Positions 1 through 6,474 of a DNA stretch of 64,000 bases are shown one piece after another. The DNA is taken from NCBI GenBank assembly GCA_019136655.1, contig JAGVTU010000010.1, positions 124,001-188,000 of the forward strand, written 5' to 3'. Position 1 is the first letter of the stretch. Every line of letters begins with the position of its first letter. The DNA is from Bacteroidota bacterium (GTDB lineage Bacteria; Bacteroidota; Bacteroidia; AKYH767-A; OLB10). A program made the translations under genes and the position numbers. A model generated the notes under the pieces. That model did no database searches and was not told where the DNA came from. It saw only the letters and a program-made list of their open reading frames with translations.

Positions 1-1
1 G

Positions 2-1027
2 ATTACCTTCGATTATGAGTTGTTCCTCGGTAACCGAAGTGGTTCAGTGAATGATTGTTTAATCACACCCACCGATCAAATTCTTGAAGTCATAGAAAAA
101 CACGGTGAACGAGCTATATTCTTTGTAGATACCACTCACCTGCTCACTCTTGAGAAATATGCAGAAAAATATGATTCTTGCAGAAAAGATTTGGAAACAG
201 TATCTGCACACATTGCGTCTATAAGTAAGAGAGGGCATGAAGTTTTTCCTCACTTGCACCCTCACTGGCTGGATGCAGAATACCTGCCACAAACAAATGA
301 ATGGAAACTGACCAGCACTGATAAATACAGATTTTTTCATTTGAATGAAAATGAAAGAGAGTTGATATTTACCGGATCGGTAGAGTTATTAAATAAAATT
401 ATTAAACCGCATAATCCTTCATATTTGTTGGATGGCTATCGTGCAGGCGGTTGGTGTATTCAGCCATTTTCGGCATTTGAGCCGTATTTCAAAAAGCATA
501 ATATAAAGTATGACTTCAGTGTGCTCGGAAAATTTTATCTGTTTAGTAATGCGCAATATTTTGATTTTTCGGAAGCTCCTGAAAAATCAGTTTATACATT
601 TCAGGATGATATTGTAAAGGAAAATGATAAAGGATCATTCAAGGAGTTAAATATATCTTCTGTTTTTATTCCTCAACATCTTCAGTTCTTCAATAAAATC
701 TTTCAGAAATTCTACTTTAAACTTACTGGAGATCATAGCTTCAATCGTGGAGAAGGACAAATTGCAGTGAAGATAGACCCTTCGCTAGTGAAGCCACAAA
801 CTACGGGATATGATATTTTGAATTCGAACTGGGAGCGTGTGGCTATTGAATTAATGTCGCAGGTAAAAATGTCGGTTTATAAGAAGTTTATTCGCGAACA
901 GGATTATATGCATTTTATCTCACACCCAAAAATGCTGACTCAGCATAACATAAGGATGTTTGATAATTTTTTATCTTATGCGGGCAGCAGATATGAAATA
1001 GAAACTGATTTCCGTAAAATGGTCTGA
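2..1027 (+). CDS. Polysaccharide deacetylase-like protein, 5' end outside window
   Basis: The frame is open from base 2, so the true start lies upstream; 341 codons are visible. The first visible residues contain TFDYELFLG, which resembles the first metal-binding motif (a TFDD/TFDYE-type strand) of NodB-fold polysaccharide deacetylases. About 60 residues on, GHEVFPHLHPHW resembles the second, histidine-bearing motif. A late MHFISHPKM segment could supply another active-site histidine. Proteins of this kind act on surface polysaccharides or peptidoglycan sugars, but the substrate cannot be read here. The next gene starts 63 bases downstream behind its own -7 box, so the two are probably separate units. 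The family call is moderately sure; enzymatic activity is inferred. Confidence 0.6.
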   Translation: MTFDYELFLGNRSGSVNDCLITPTDQILEVIEKHGERAIFFVDTTHLLTLEKYAEKYDSCRKDLETVSAHIASISKRGHEVFPHLHPHWLDAEYLPQTNEWKLTSTDKYRFFHLNENERELIFTGSVELLNKIIKPHNPSYLLDGYRAGGWCIQPFSAFEPYFKKHNIKYDFSVLGKFYLFSNAQYFDFSEAPEKSVYTFQDDIVKENDKGSFKELNISSVFIPQHLQFFNKIFQKFYFKLTGDHSFNRGEGQIAVKIDPSLVKPQTTGYDILNSNWERVAIELMSQVKMSVYKKFIREQDYMHFISHPKMLTQHNIRMFDNFLSYAGSRYEIETDFRKMV

Positions 1028-1062
1028 GGATATTTTTACTTCAGATATTTGTAATTGTTTGT

Positions 1063-1070
1063 TATATTTG
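1063..1070 (+). promoter_or_regulatory. Candidate -7 box for the HU-CCDC81/SPOR gene
   Basis: TATATTTG matches the Bacteroidota -7 consensus TAnnTTTG and lies 20 bases before the ATG at 1091. No well-spaced -33 TTG is obvious. Confidence 0.5.
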
Positions 1071-1090
1071 CCCATGTAAAATCCTGACGG

Positions 1091-2278
1091 ATGAAAATTG
1101 GCAATTATATAAATGATCTCCTGCATTATCACGACTGTGTGATAGTTCCGGATTTTGGCGGATTCGTAACCCGTTATCAAAGTGCTGCCATTCATCCAGT
1201 TCAGCATTTATTTACACCTCCATCCAAATCAATAGCATTTAACAGTGAACTGACCACAAATGATGGTTTATTGGCAAATTACATTTGCTCACGGCTATTG
1301 TTAACTTATCCGGATGCCTGTAAAATAATCAATGATTTTGTATTAACCTGCAAAACACAACTTGACAACAACCAGCGATTGGTGATTGACAATGTTGGTG
1401 AATTGTTTTATGACGTTGAAAAAAATCTTCAGTTCACACCCAAAGGTCAGCAAAATTTTCTGCTTGACTCTTTTGGTTTAGCACCGGTACAGTCACCTGC
1501 AATACAACGCGAAAAATCGTTTGATATATTCGACAAACAGGATGCTTCAGTAGTTCCTGCAGAGAAGCATAAAAACTATCTTAAACCACTGTTAAGAATA
1601 ACGGCTGTTGCAGGAATTGCTGCATTGGTTGCATTTGCATATTTCAATCCATTTATATCTTCTAAAATTTCAAAAGGTATTGCAAGTATAATTCCGGTAG
1701 TTAGTCGTTCTTCAGATAACACACATGCCAATGAAACTATAAAAGTAAACCTGCCTGTTAAGGAAGAATTACGCCAGTCAGAGTTAAATCCTGATAAAAA
1801 TATTTTCGAAGAGGGGGACGAAACTTCTAAAAGTATTCCCGAAAATAATCCTTCCGCTGAAACAGATGTTTCCACAACTCAGTCACCTGAACAAAATATA
1901 GCAAGTGAAAATATTTCAGCACCAACTGAAACTAAGCCGAATAAGTTGATCAAAGAAGAAATTCAACCCTCCCCTGCTGTTGCTGTTGCTGCACCTGCAC
2001 CGGTTGAAAATGTATCCGTTTCCAATAGCGATAAAATTTATTATATTATCGGAGGATGTTTTTCTGTATATGAAAACGCTCAAAAACTCAATTCAGAATT
2101 ACAGAGCAAAGGTTATACTTCTTCTCTGATAGGTAAGAATAAAAACGGATTGGAAATGGTGGCTGTTACTTATTTTGCAACACTTTCAGAAGCTGAAGCC
2201 GGTATCCAAAAAATTAAAACCGAAGGATATGCTGATGTTTGGATTTACAAGGGCAAACAAACTCGTACTTCTAATTAA
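1091..2278 (+). CDS. HU-CCDC81 and SPOR domain-containing membrane protein
   Basis: This is a 395-residue protein with three parts. Residues 1 to about 130 match the bacterial HU-CCDC81 tandem domain (MKIGNYINDLLHYHDCVIVP start, then DFGGFV and TTNDGLLANYI). A single hydrophobic segment lies near residues 168-190 (AVAGIAALVAFAYF). After a low-complexity Ser/Glu/Pro/Ala linker, a C-terminal SPOR domain occupies about 317-388 (YYIIGGCFSVYENAQKL to ADVWIYK). SPOR domains bind denuded glycan strands of septal peptidoglycan, so the C-terminus should be periplasmic and the HU-like part cytoplasmic. The architecture suggests a link between the nucleoid or cytoplasm and the cell wall; that role is inference. 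The start is the ATG 20 bases after a TAnnTTTG box. Confidence 0.85.
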   Translation: MKIGNYINDLLHYHDCVIVPDFGGFVTRYQSAAIHPVQHLFTPPSKSIAFNSELTTNDGLLANYICSRLLLTYPDACKIINDFVLTCKTQLDNNQRLVIDNVGELFYDVEKNLQFTPKGQQNFLLDSFGLAPVQSPAIQREKSFDIFDKQDASVVPAEKHKNYLKPLLRITAVAGIAALVAFAYFNPFISSKISKGIASIIPVVSRSSDNTHANETIKVNLPVKEELRQSELNPDKNIFEEGDETSKSIPENNPSAETDVSTTQSPEQNIASENISAPTETKPNKLIKEEIQPSPAVAVAAPAPVENVSVSNSDKIYYIIGGCFSVYENAQKLNSELQSKGYTSSLIGKNKNGLEMVAVTYFATLSEAEAGIQKIKTEGYADVWIYKGKQTRTSN

Positions 2279-2422
2279 ATCCCTCATTTTACTTTAAACT
2301 GATTAAAGCACAATTTAATGCTGTAAAATGTATTTGAATTATTATTCGAATCATAACCAATATTCTTCTCAAAGTCACTTAAGGGTTTTCTTTTAATATT
2401 TAAATTGATTGAAGGTAGTATC

Positions 2423-2454
2423 AAAAAAAAACAGCTCCTTTGAAAGGGAGCTGT
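2423..2454 (-). terminator. Rho-independent terminator of tRNA-Asp
   Basis: A near-perfect hairpin at 2431-2454 (ACAGCTCC arm paired to GGAGCTGT, with a small TTGAAA-like loop) is followed on the minus strand by nine T residues (2431 to 2423). It lies just downstream of the tRNA gene in its direction of transcription. Confidence 0.9.
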
Positions 2455-2464
2455 TATAAATCAG

Positions 2465-2538
2465 CGGTCTGGACGGGACTCGAACCCGCGACCCCATGCG
2501 TGACAGGCATGTATTCTAACCAGCTGAACTACCAGACC
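2465..2538 (-). tRNA. tRNA-Asp (anticodon GTC)
   Basis: The minus strand reads as a complete 74-nt tRNA: a seven-pair acceptor stem GGTCTGG/CCAGACC, a D-arm with AGCTGGTTAGA, an anticodon loop CTGTCAC with anticodon GTC, a T-arm GGGTTCGAGTCCC, and discriminator G, as expected for aspartate. CCA is not encoded. It is followed by a strong terminator and preceded by a TATCTTTG box, so it appears to be a single-gene unit. Confidence 0.97.
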
Positions 2539-2554
2539 TGATTTTTAAGAGGCG

Positions 2555-2562
2555 CAAAGATA
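2555..2562 (-). promoter_or_regulatory. Candidate -7 box of tRNA-Asp
   Basis: The minus strand reads TATCTTTG, a full match to TAnnTTTG, ending 16 bases before the mature tRNA 5' end. It is followed by GCGCCTCTTAAA, a continuation shared with the icd promoter. Confidence 0.6.
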
Positions 2563-2753
2563 TATTTTTTTATTTATCAATAAAATACTTTTCCTTAAAA
2601 AAATATTTTGCAACGAACTATACTTACCTCCTCATTCTGAACGCTTTACTCGACAAAGAAAGCTGCAGTATAAACTTCAAAACACAACCAATAAGCATAT
2701 ATTTTTAAGTAATAACCGAATCATGGCATCTTTAGTTTAAACCATGTTTCATT

Positions 2754-3599
2754 TTAAGAAAGTGAATCGTGCTCATGCACAACTAAGAGAGGTACCTTGG
2801 TGTTGAACGATACTTTCTTAGAAAGGCTTGGCTGATACAAATCCTTAAACAGGTTTCTGTGCCTTGTAAACATCACCAGCGCATCTGCCTTATATTTCTT
2901 TAAAAAGAAATCAATACCTTCTTTAACTGAAATATCAGTACACACAAAACCTGACTGTTTTGGATACTTCACTTTCTTCCTCACAAGAGCTCTGATTTTT
3001 TTAATATCAACGTCATCACCTGAAAGAGTTGTTTTATCTACGTATAAAAAAAGCAATTCACTGTTAAACGCTTTAGCTAAGGGGATTACAGCTTTTACTC
3101 TGTCCAGATTATCATCAGACAGGTCAGTTGCATATACCATTTTACTCAATCCTGAAAACTTTGCATTTGGAGGTATAAGAAAAACTGGGCATGGTGCATT
3201 TCTTGTAACTCTGGCCGCATTGCTTCCAATGAGTATCCGCTCTGCAGCACCTGTACCTGTTGTACCCATTACAATTAAATCAGCTTTTTTCTCGGCAGCT
3301 ACCTCATTGATTCTAGCTGATGCAAGTCCTTGTTGAAGGACTAATTCAACTTTGATGTTACTAAACTTATTTTTAAAAAATTTTTCTTTAAACTTTCTCA
3401 GTTTTTCAGCTGCAGCATCGTGCAATATTTTAAAATCATACTGCATGGTTACAAACGTCACATCCGAATATAAAATTGGTGTTTCGAATGTATGCAAGAG
3501 CAGTAGTCTTGCATTTAGTTTCAGTGCCATTTCAGCAGCATAAGCTACTGCATGAGTTGCATTTTTTGAAAAATCGGTTGGACAAAGAATGGATTTCAT
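2754..3599 (-). CDS. Universal stress protein, two UspA domains
   Basis: This is a 281-residue cytoplasmic protein made of two tandem UspA folds, about residues 1-145 and 155-281. Domain 1 starts SILCPTDFSKNATHAVAYA and ends with the nucleotide-binding pattern G-2x-G-9x-G-S (MGTTGTGAAERILIGSNA). Domain 2 starts KMVYATDLSDDN, but its equivalent segment (TRHRNLFKDLYQPSLSKKV) lacks the glycines. Only domain 1 therefore looks able to bind ATP, an asymmetry common in tandem Usp proteins. It begins 11 bases after the doxX stop codon and is probably cotranscribed with it. The family is certain; the exact stress response is not visible. Confidence 0.92.
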   Translation of the reverse strand: MKSILCPTDFSKNATHAVAYAAEMALKLNARLLLLHTFETPILYSDVTFVTMQYDFKILHDAAAEKLRKFKEKFFKNKFSNIKVELVLQQGLASARINEVAAEKKADLIVMGTTGTGAAERILIGSNAARVTRNAPCPVFLIPPNAKFSGLSKMVYATDLSDDNLDRVKAVIPLAKAFNSELLFLYVDKTTLSGDDVDIKKIRALVRKKVKYPKQSGFVCTDISVKEGIDFFLKKYKADALVMFTRHRNLFKDLYQPSLSKKVSFNTKVPLLVVHEHDSLS

Positions 3600-3610
3600 A
3601 AGTGAATTGT

Positions 3611-4033
3611 TTAATACATGTTAATATAATAGTCGAGTGAATAAATATTCCATGAACTTGGAACAATAAGGAGAAATATCAATAATGCAAATCTCGGGAA
3701 GAAATATTGCATATCCCACATAGGACGAACAACACTGAAAGCTATAGCAGCACCAATAAGATTTAAGCCAAGGACAGCTAACACAACAGGTGTGAATAAT
3801 CCGGGAATCAGAAATATTCCTCCTAAAAATTCAATCCAGGAAGAAATAAAAATGGATGGCCTTATTAAAAAAACAGGAATGCCACGCCTGACTAACTCAG
3901 GTTTGTAAACAGATTCTACACCGGAGGTTTTAAACTTAAATAATTTGTCATATCCCTGAAACAGGAATAACACTCCTAATAAAATTCTGCTCAATAACAA
4001 TGCGAATGCCTCCCACTCTAATATCTGATTCAT
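3611..4033 (-). CDS. DoxX family membrane protein
   Basis: This is a 140-residue, four-helix membrane protein. The N-terminal LLLSRILLGVLFLFQGYDKLFK segment is the typical DoxX signature, followed by helices near ISSWIEFLGGIFLIPGLF, VLAVLGLNLIGAAIAFSVV and FALLIFLLIVP. DoxX proteins are inner-membrane proteins linked to respiratory or redox stress. The gene has a strong Shine-Dalgarno sequence (AAGGAGG at 4050-4044, 10 bases before the ATG), uncommon in this phylum. It is followed 11 bases later by the universal stress gene, which fits a stress operon. The precise activity is unknown. Confidence 0.85.
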   Translation of the reverse strand: MNQILEWEAFALLLSRILLGVLFLFQGYDKLFKFKTSGVESVYKPELVRRGIPVFLIRPSIFISSWIEFLGGIFLIPGLFTPVVLAVLGLNLIGAAIAFSVVRPMWDMQYFFPRFALLIFLLIVPSSWNIYSLDYYINMY

Positions 4034-4043
4034 ACTCTATAAA

Positions 4044-4050
4044 CCTCCTT
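4044..4050 (-). promoter_or_regulatory. Strong Shine-Dalgarno site before doxX
   Basis: The minus strand reads AAGGAGG, 10 bases before the ATG at 4033. Most other genes here have no recognisable Shine-Dalgarno sequence, which makes this site stand out and supports the chosen start. Confidence 0.7.
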
Positions 4051-4148
4051 ACAAAGAAAACCATTTTTATGCAAAAATTGCGTGACTTTTGTCAATCAAA
4101 GAAAAGAACCTTTATCAGTATAATCACTGTAACGAAAAAATAAAATAG

Positions 4149-4156
4149 TAGATTTG
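4149..4156 (+). promoter_or_regulatory. Candidate -7 box for the yitT-like gene
   Basis: TAGATTTG is a full TAnnTTTG match, 15 bases before the ATG at 4172. It overlaps the TTG codon at 4154, so that codon would lie outside the transcript and cannot be the start. Confidence 0.55.
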
Positions 4157-4171
4157 CATGAATCTGAATCT

Positions 4172-5146
4172 ATGTTTGAATACATCTTAGATAAGTTTTT
4201 TCATTTCAGGCGGGATTCCAATGGAAACCGAAAGACACGTTCGCGTTATGTAATTGCTCATGACTATTTTAGGTTTAGGATTGCACTCAGGCAGTCATTA
4301 GTATCATTCTTATTCATATCGTTAGGTGTGCTATCTGCAGGGTTTGGTTTACGTGGCTTTTTACTGCCTAACAAATTTATTGACGGAGGAGTAACCGGAA
4401 TATCACTTCTTGTAAGTTTAAAAACTGCCATTGATGTATCCATTTTGATTGTGGTAATTAATATTCCCTTTCTGATACTGGCATACCGGCAGATTGACTT
4501 AAAATTTTTTGTAAAGAGTATTGTTGCAATTATATGTCTGGCACTGGCAGTACATTATATTCCTTATCCAATTGTAACCAATGACAAATTATTGGTTTCA
4601 ATATTCGGTGGATTTTTTCTGGGTATGGGTATTGGATTTGCCATAAGAGGAGGATCCGTACTTGACGGAACAGAAGTTCTTGCAATCTACATTGGACGCA
4701 AATCCGGTCTTTCCATTGGTGAAATTATATTTGCCTTTAATATAATAATTTTCAGTTTTGCTGCTTTTCTCATTTCAATTGAAGTTGCACTTTACTCCGT
4801 TCTTATTTACATGGCAGCATCACGAACAGTAGATTTTATTGTTGAAGGAGTGGAAGAATATACCGGAGTAACAATCATCTCATCTCATGGTGAGGAAATT
4901 CGCAGGCTCATTACTGAAAAACTAAATATGGGTGTAACCATATACAGCGGTAAAAGAGGTTATGGTAAAAACGGCCACAATCTTTCGGAGATAGAAATAC
5001 TTTATACAGTAATCACTCGGCTTGAAGTAAATAAATTAAAAGTAGAAATAGAACGCATTGACCCGCATGCTTTCATTATTATGAATACTGTAAGAGATAC
5101 TAAAGGGGGGATGATAAAAAAGAGAACAGTAAAGGATTTTAAATAA
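4172..5146 (+). CDS. YitT family membrane protein
   Basis: This is a 324-residue protein with about five to six transmembrane helices in residues 45-215 (for example SLVSFLFISLGVLSAGFGLR and IFGGFFLGMGIGFAIRGGS). The DGGVTGISLL and GGSVLDGTEVLA loops are typical of the YitT/DUF161 family. The C-terminal cytoplasmic domain (about 225-320, GVTIISSHGEEIRRLITEKL) is a DUF2179-type domain. The family is widespread and putatively transport-related, with no settled substrate. The ATG at 4172 is preferred because the upstream in-frame TTG at 4154 overlaps the -7 box. The convergent ompH operon terminator overlaps the stop codon. Confidence 0.85.
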   Translation: MFEYILDKFFHFRRDSNGNRKTRSRYVIAHDYFRFRIALRQSLVSFLFISLGVLSAGFGLRGFLLPNKFIDGGVTGISLLVSLKTAIDVSILIVVINIPFLILAYRQIDLKFFVKSIVAIICLALAVHYIPYPIVTNDKLLVSIFGGFFLGMGIGFAIRGGSVLDGTEVLAIYIGRKSGLSIGEIIFAFNIIIFSFAAFLISIEVALYSVLIYMAASRTVDFIVEGVEEYTGVTIISSHGEEIRRLITEKLNMGVTIYSGKRGYGKNGHNLSEIEILYTVITRLEVNKLKVEIERIDPHAFIIMNTVRDTKGGMIKKRTVKDFK

Positions 5147-5176
5147 AAAGAGGCATCCGGTTCAGGAATGCCTCTT
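5144..5176 (-). terminator. Terminator of the uppS-bamA-ompH operon
   Basis: Inverted arms AAGAGGCAT (5148-5156) and ATGCCTCTT (5168-5176) form a 9-bp stem with an 11-nt loop. On the minus strand the stem is followed by a T run, and it lies 24 bases beyond the second ompH stop codon. It reaches the last codon of the convergent yitT gene. Confidence 0.85.
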
Positions 5177-5199
5177 CAGGTTTTAATCAATCTTTAAAT

Positions 5200-5709
5200 T
5201 TATTTCAACTTCAGTTTTTCTTTTACCAATGGCATGATATCGTCAGAATCGTTGCTGTAAAGCAATACTCCTACTCCGGAATCAAATACATAGGTATATC
5301 CTTTATCTTTAGCCACTGCTTTAATTGCATCCTCCGCTTTCTTAATTATAGGAGAATACACTTCTTCTTTCTTTTTCTGAACAGATGTTTGTGCAGATTC
5401 CTGGAAGTCCTGAATGCGACCGCCTAAATCCTGTATTTCCTTTTCCTTTGCCTTGCGAATAGGATCAGCCATTGATGCTGACTTCTCCTGATACTCCGCA
5501 ATTTTTGAATCGTATTCAGCAGACATTGTTTTCATCTGGTTTTGCAATGTTTCTCCGAATTTCTGAAGGGTGCTGTCAGCAACTTTAGTTTCAGGCATCA
5601 TACTCAGTAACTGAGTGGAATTGATATGTCCTAATTTTACCTGTGCATTAACCACCATCGAACTGCAAGCCAATAAGCCTGCAAATAGTAACTTAACTGG
5701 TTTTGTCAT
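5200..5709 (-). CDS. OmpH/Skp family periplasmic chaperone (second copy)
   Basis: This 169-residue protein has a signal peptide ending near residue 22 (LLACSSMVVNAQ). A short strand, VKLGHINSTQLLSMMPE, comes next. A long charged coiled-coil region (about 45-120: QMKTMSAEYDSKIAEYQEK and KEIQDLGGRIQDFQE) and a C-terminal strand pair (YTYVFDSGVGVLLYSN) follow. This is the trimeric jellyfish fold of Skp, which holds unfolded outer-membrane proteins in the periplasm. It lies 35 bases after the first ompH, last in the operon with bamA, as is usual in Bacteroidota. Family call is confident. Confidence 0.92.
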   Translation of the reverse strand: MTKPVKLLFAGLLACSSMVVNAQVKLGHINSTQLLSMMPETKVADSTLQKFGETLQNQMKTMSAEYDSKIAEYQEKSASMADPIRKAKEKEIQDLGGRIQDFQESAQTSVQKKKEEVYSPIIKKAEDAIKAVAKDKGYTYVFDSGVGVLLYSNDSDDIMPLVKEKLKLK

Positions 5710-5744
5710 GATTAACTTTTATGAATATTTATTTTTATTAGTTT

Positions 5745-6368
5745 TTATTTACCTTCAGTTGGTCTTTGTGGAGCATCCTGCTCACTACCGCCCGTTGTTT
5801 TAGCTCCGCTTCCGCTTCCTGACGAACTGCCGCCAACACTACCTTCAGTAACCTTAGCTTTATATCCCATAGCTTTCAGAATTTCATCACTTTTGTCATA
5901 CTTAGGGTTTGTATAAAGCATAATTAAGTCACTCGATTTGTCAAAAATTACGGCATAGCTCTGATCAACAGCCATCTTTTTAACTGCATTGTAAATTTTA
6001 TCCTGAATAGGTTTTACAAGCTCCTGTTTCTTTCTGAATAATTCTCCTTCATATCCAAATTTAGATTTTTGGAATTCTTTCACCTCTTTTTCTTTAGTTG
6101 TGATTTCAGCTTCACGCTTGCGTTTCATGTCTTCTGTGAGAAGAATTTGCTCAGCCTGATAATCTTTGTACAATTTATCAATAGCTGCATATTTAGTTTC
6201 AATTTCTTTCTGCCAGTTCACTGAAATCTGATCCAGTTGTTGCATAGCAGCCTTGTATTCAGGAATATTCTCCAGAATATACTCGGTATTTACATAAGCA
6301 TATTTCTGTGCCAGAGCAGATAATGCAGTGCCGGCAACTAATGATAAAACAAGAATGACCTTTTTCAT
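5745..6368 (-). CDS. OmpH/Skp family periplasmic chaperone (first copy)
   Basis: This is a 207-residue Skp-like protein. I chose the ATG at 6368 because it begins a clean signal peptide (MKKVILVLSLVAGTALSALA); an upstream in-frame ATG at 6458 would add 30 unrelated residues and span the -7 box at 6392-6399. The mature part starts KYAYVNTEYILENIPEYK, followed by a coiled coil (about 45-115) and a C-terminal strand segment (SYAVIFDKSSDLIMLYTN). Unlike its neighbour it ends in a Gly/Ser-rich tail (GGSSSGSGSG). It lies between bamA and the second ompH and probably escorts barrel proteins to BamA. Confidence 0.92.
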   Translation of the reverse strand: MKKVILVLSLVAGTALSALAQKYAYVNTEYILENIPEYKAAMQQLDQISVNWQKEIETKYAAIDKLYKDYQAEQILLTEDMKRKREAEITTKEKEVKEFQKSKFGYEGELFRKKQELVKPIQDKIYNAVKKMAVDQSYAVIFDKSSDLIMLYTNPKYDKSDEILKAMGYKAKVTEGSVGGSSSGSGSGAKTTGGSEQDAPQRPTEGK

Positions 6369-6391
6369 AATACTCTTATTTTTAAAGTTTG

Positions 6392-6399
6392 CAAAGATA
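6392..6399 (-). promoter_or_regulatory. Candidate internal -7 box before the first ompH
   Basis: The minus strand reads TATCTTTG, a full TAnnTTTG match, in the gap of about 106 bases between bamA and ompH, 23 bases before the ATG at 6368. It could drive the chaperone pair independently of uppS-bamA. Confidence 0.5.
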
Positions 6400-6474
6400 T
6401 AATTTTCGCTTAAAGTATCACTAAATACCGTACCAATTAATCTGCAAGCAGTGAACAACGGATGAATGTCAAAA

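Noticed and set aside
2279-2330. TTTAAACTGATTAAAG after the SPOR gene, similar to the 19-base segment seen after uspA and cphA
   Set aside because: The match is broken by inserted bases and is too weak in AT-rich DNA.
4154-4171. In-frame TTG start upstream of the yitT-like ATG
   Set aside because: The codon overlaps the TAGATTTG -7 box, so it would not be in the transcript.
6369-6458. Thirty-codon N-terminal extension of the first ompH
   Set aside because: It has no signal-like character and spans the likely promoter; the signal peptide begins at 6368.
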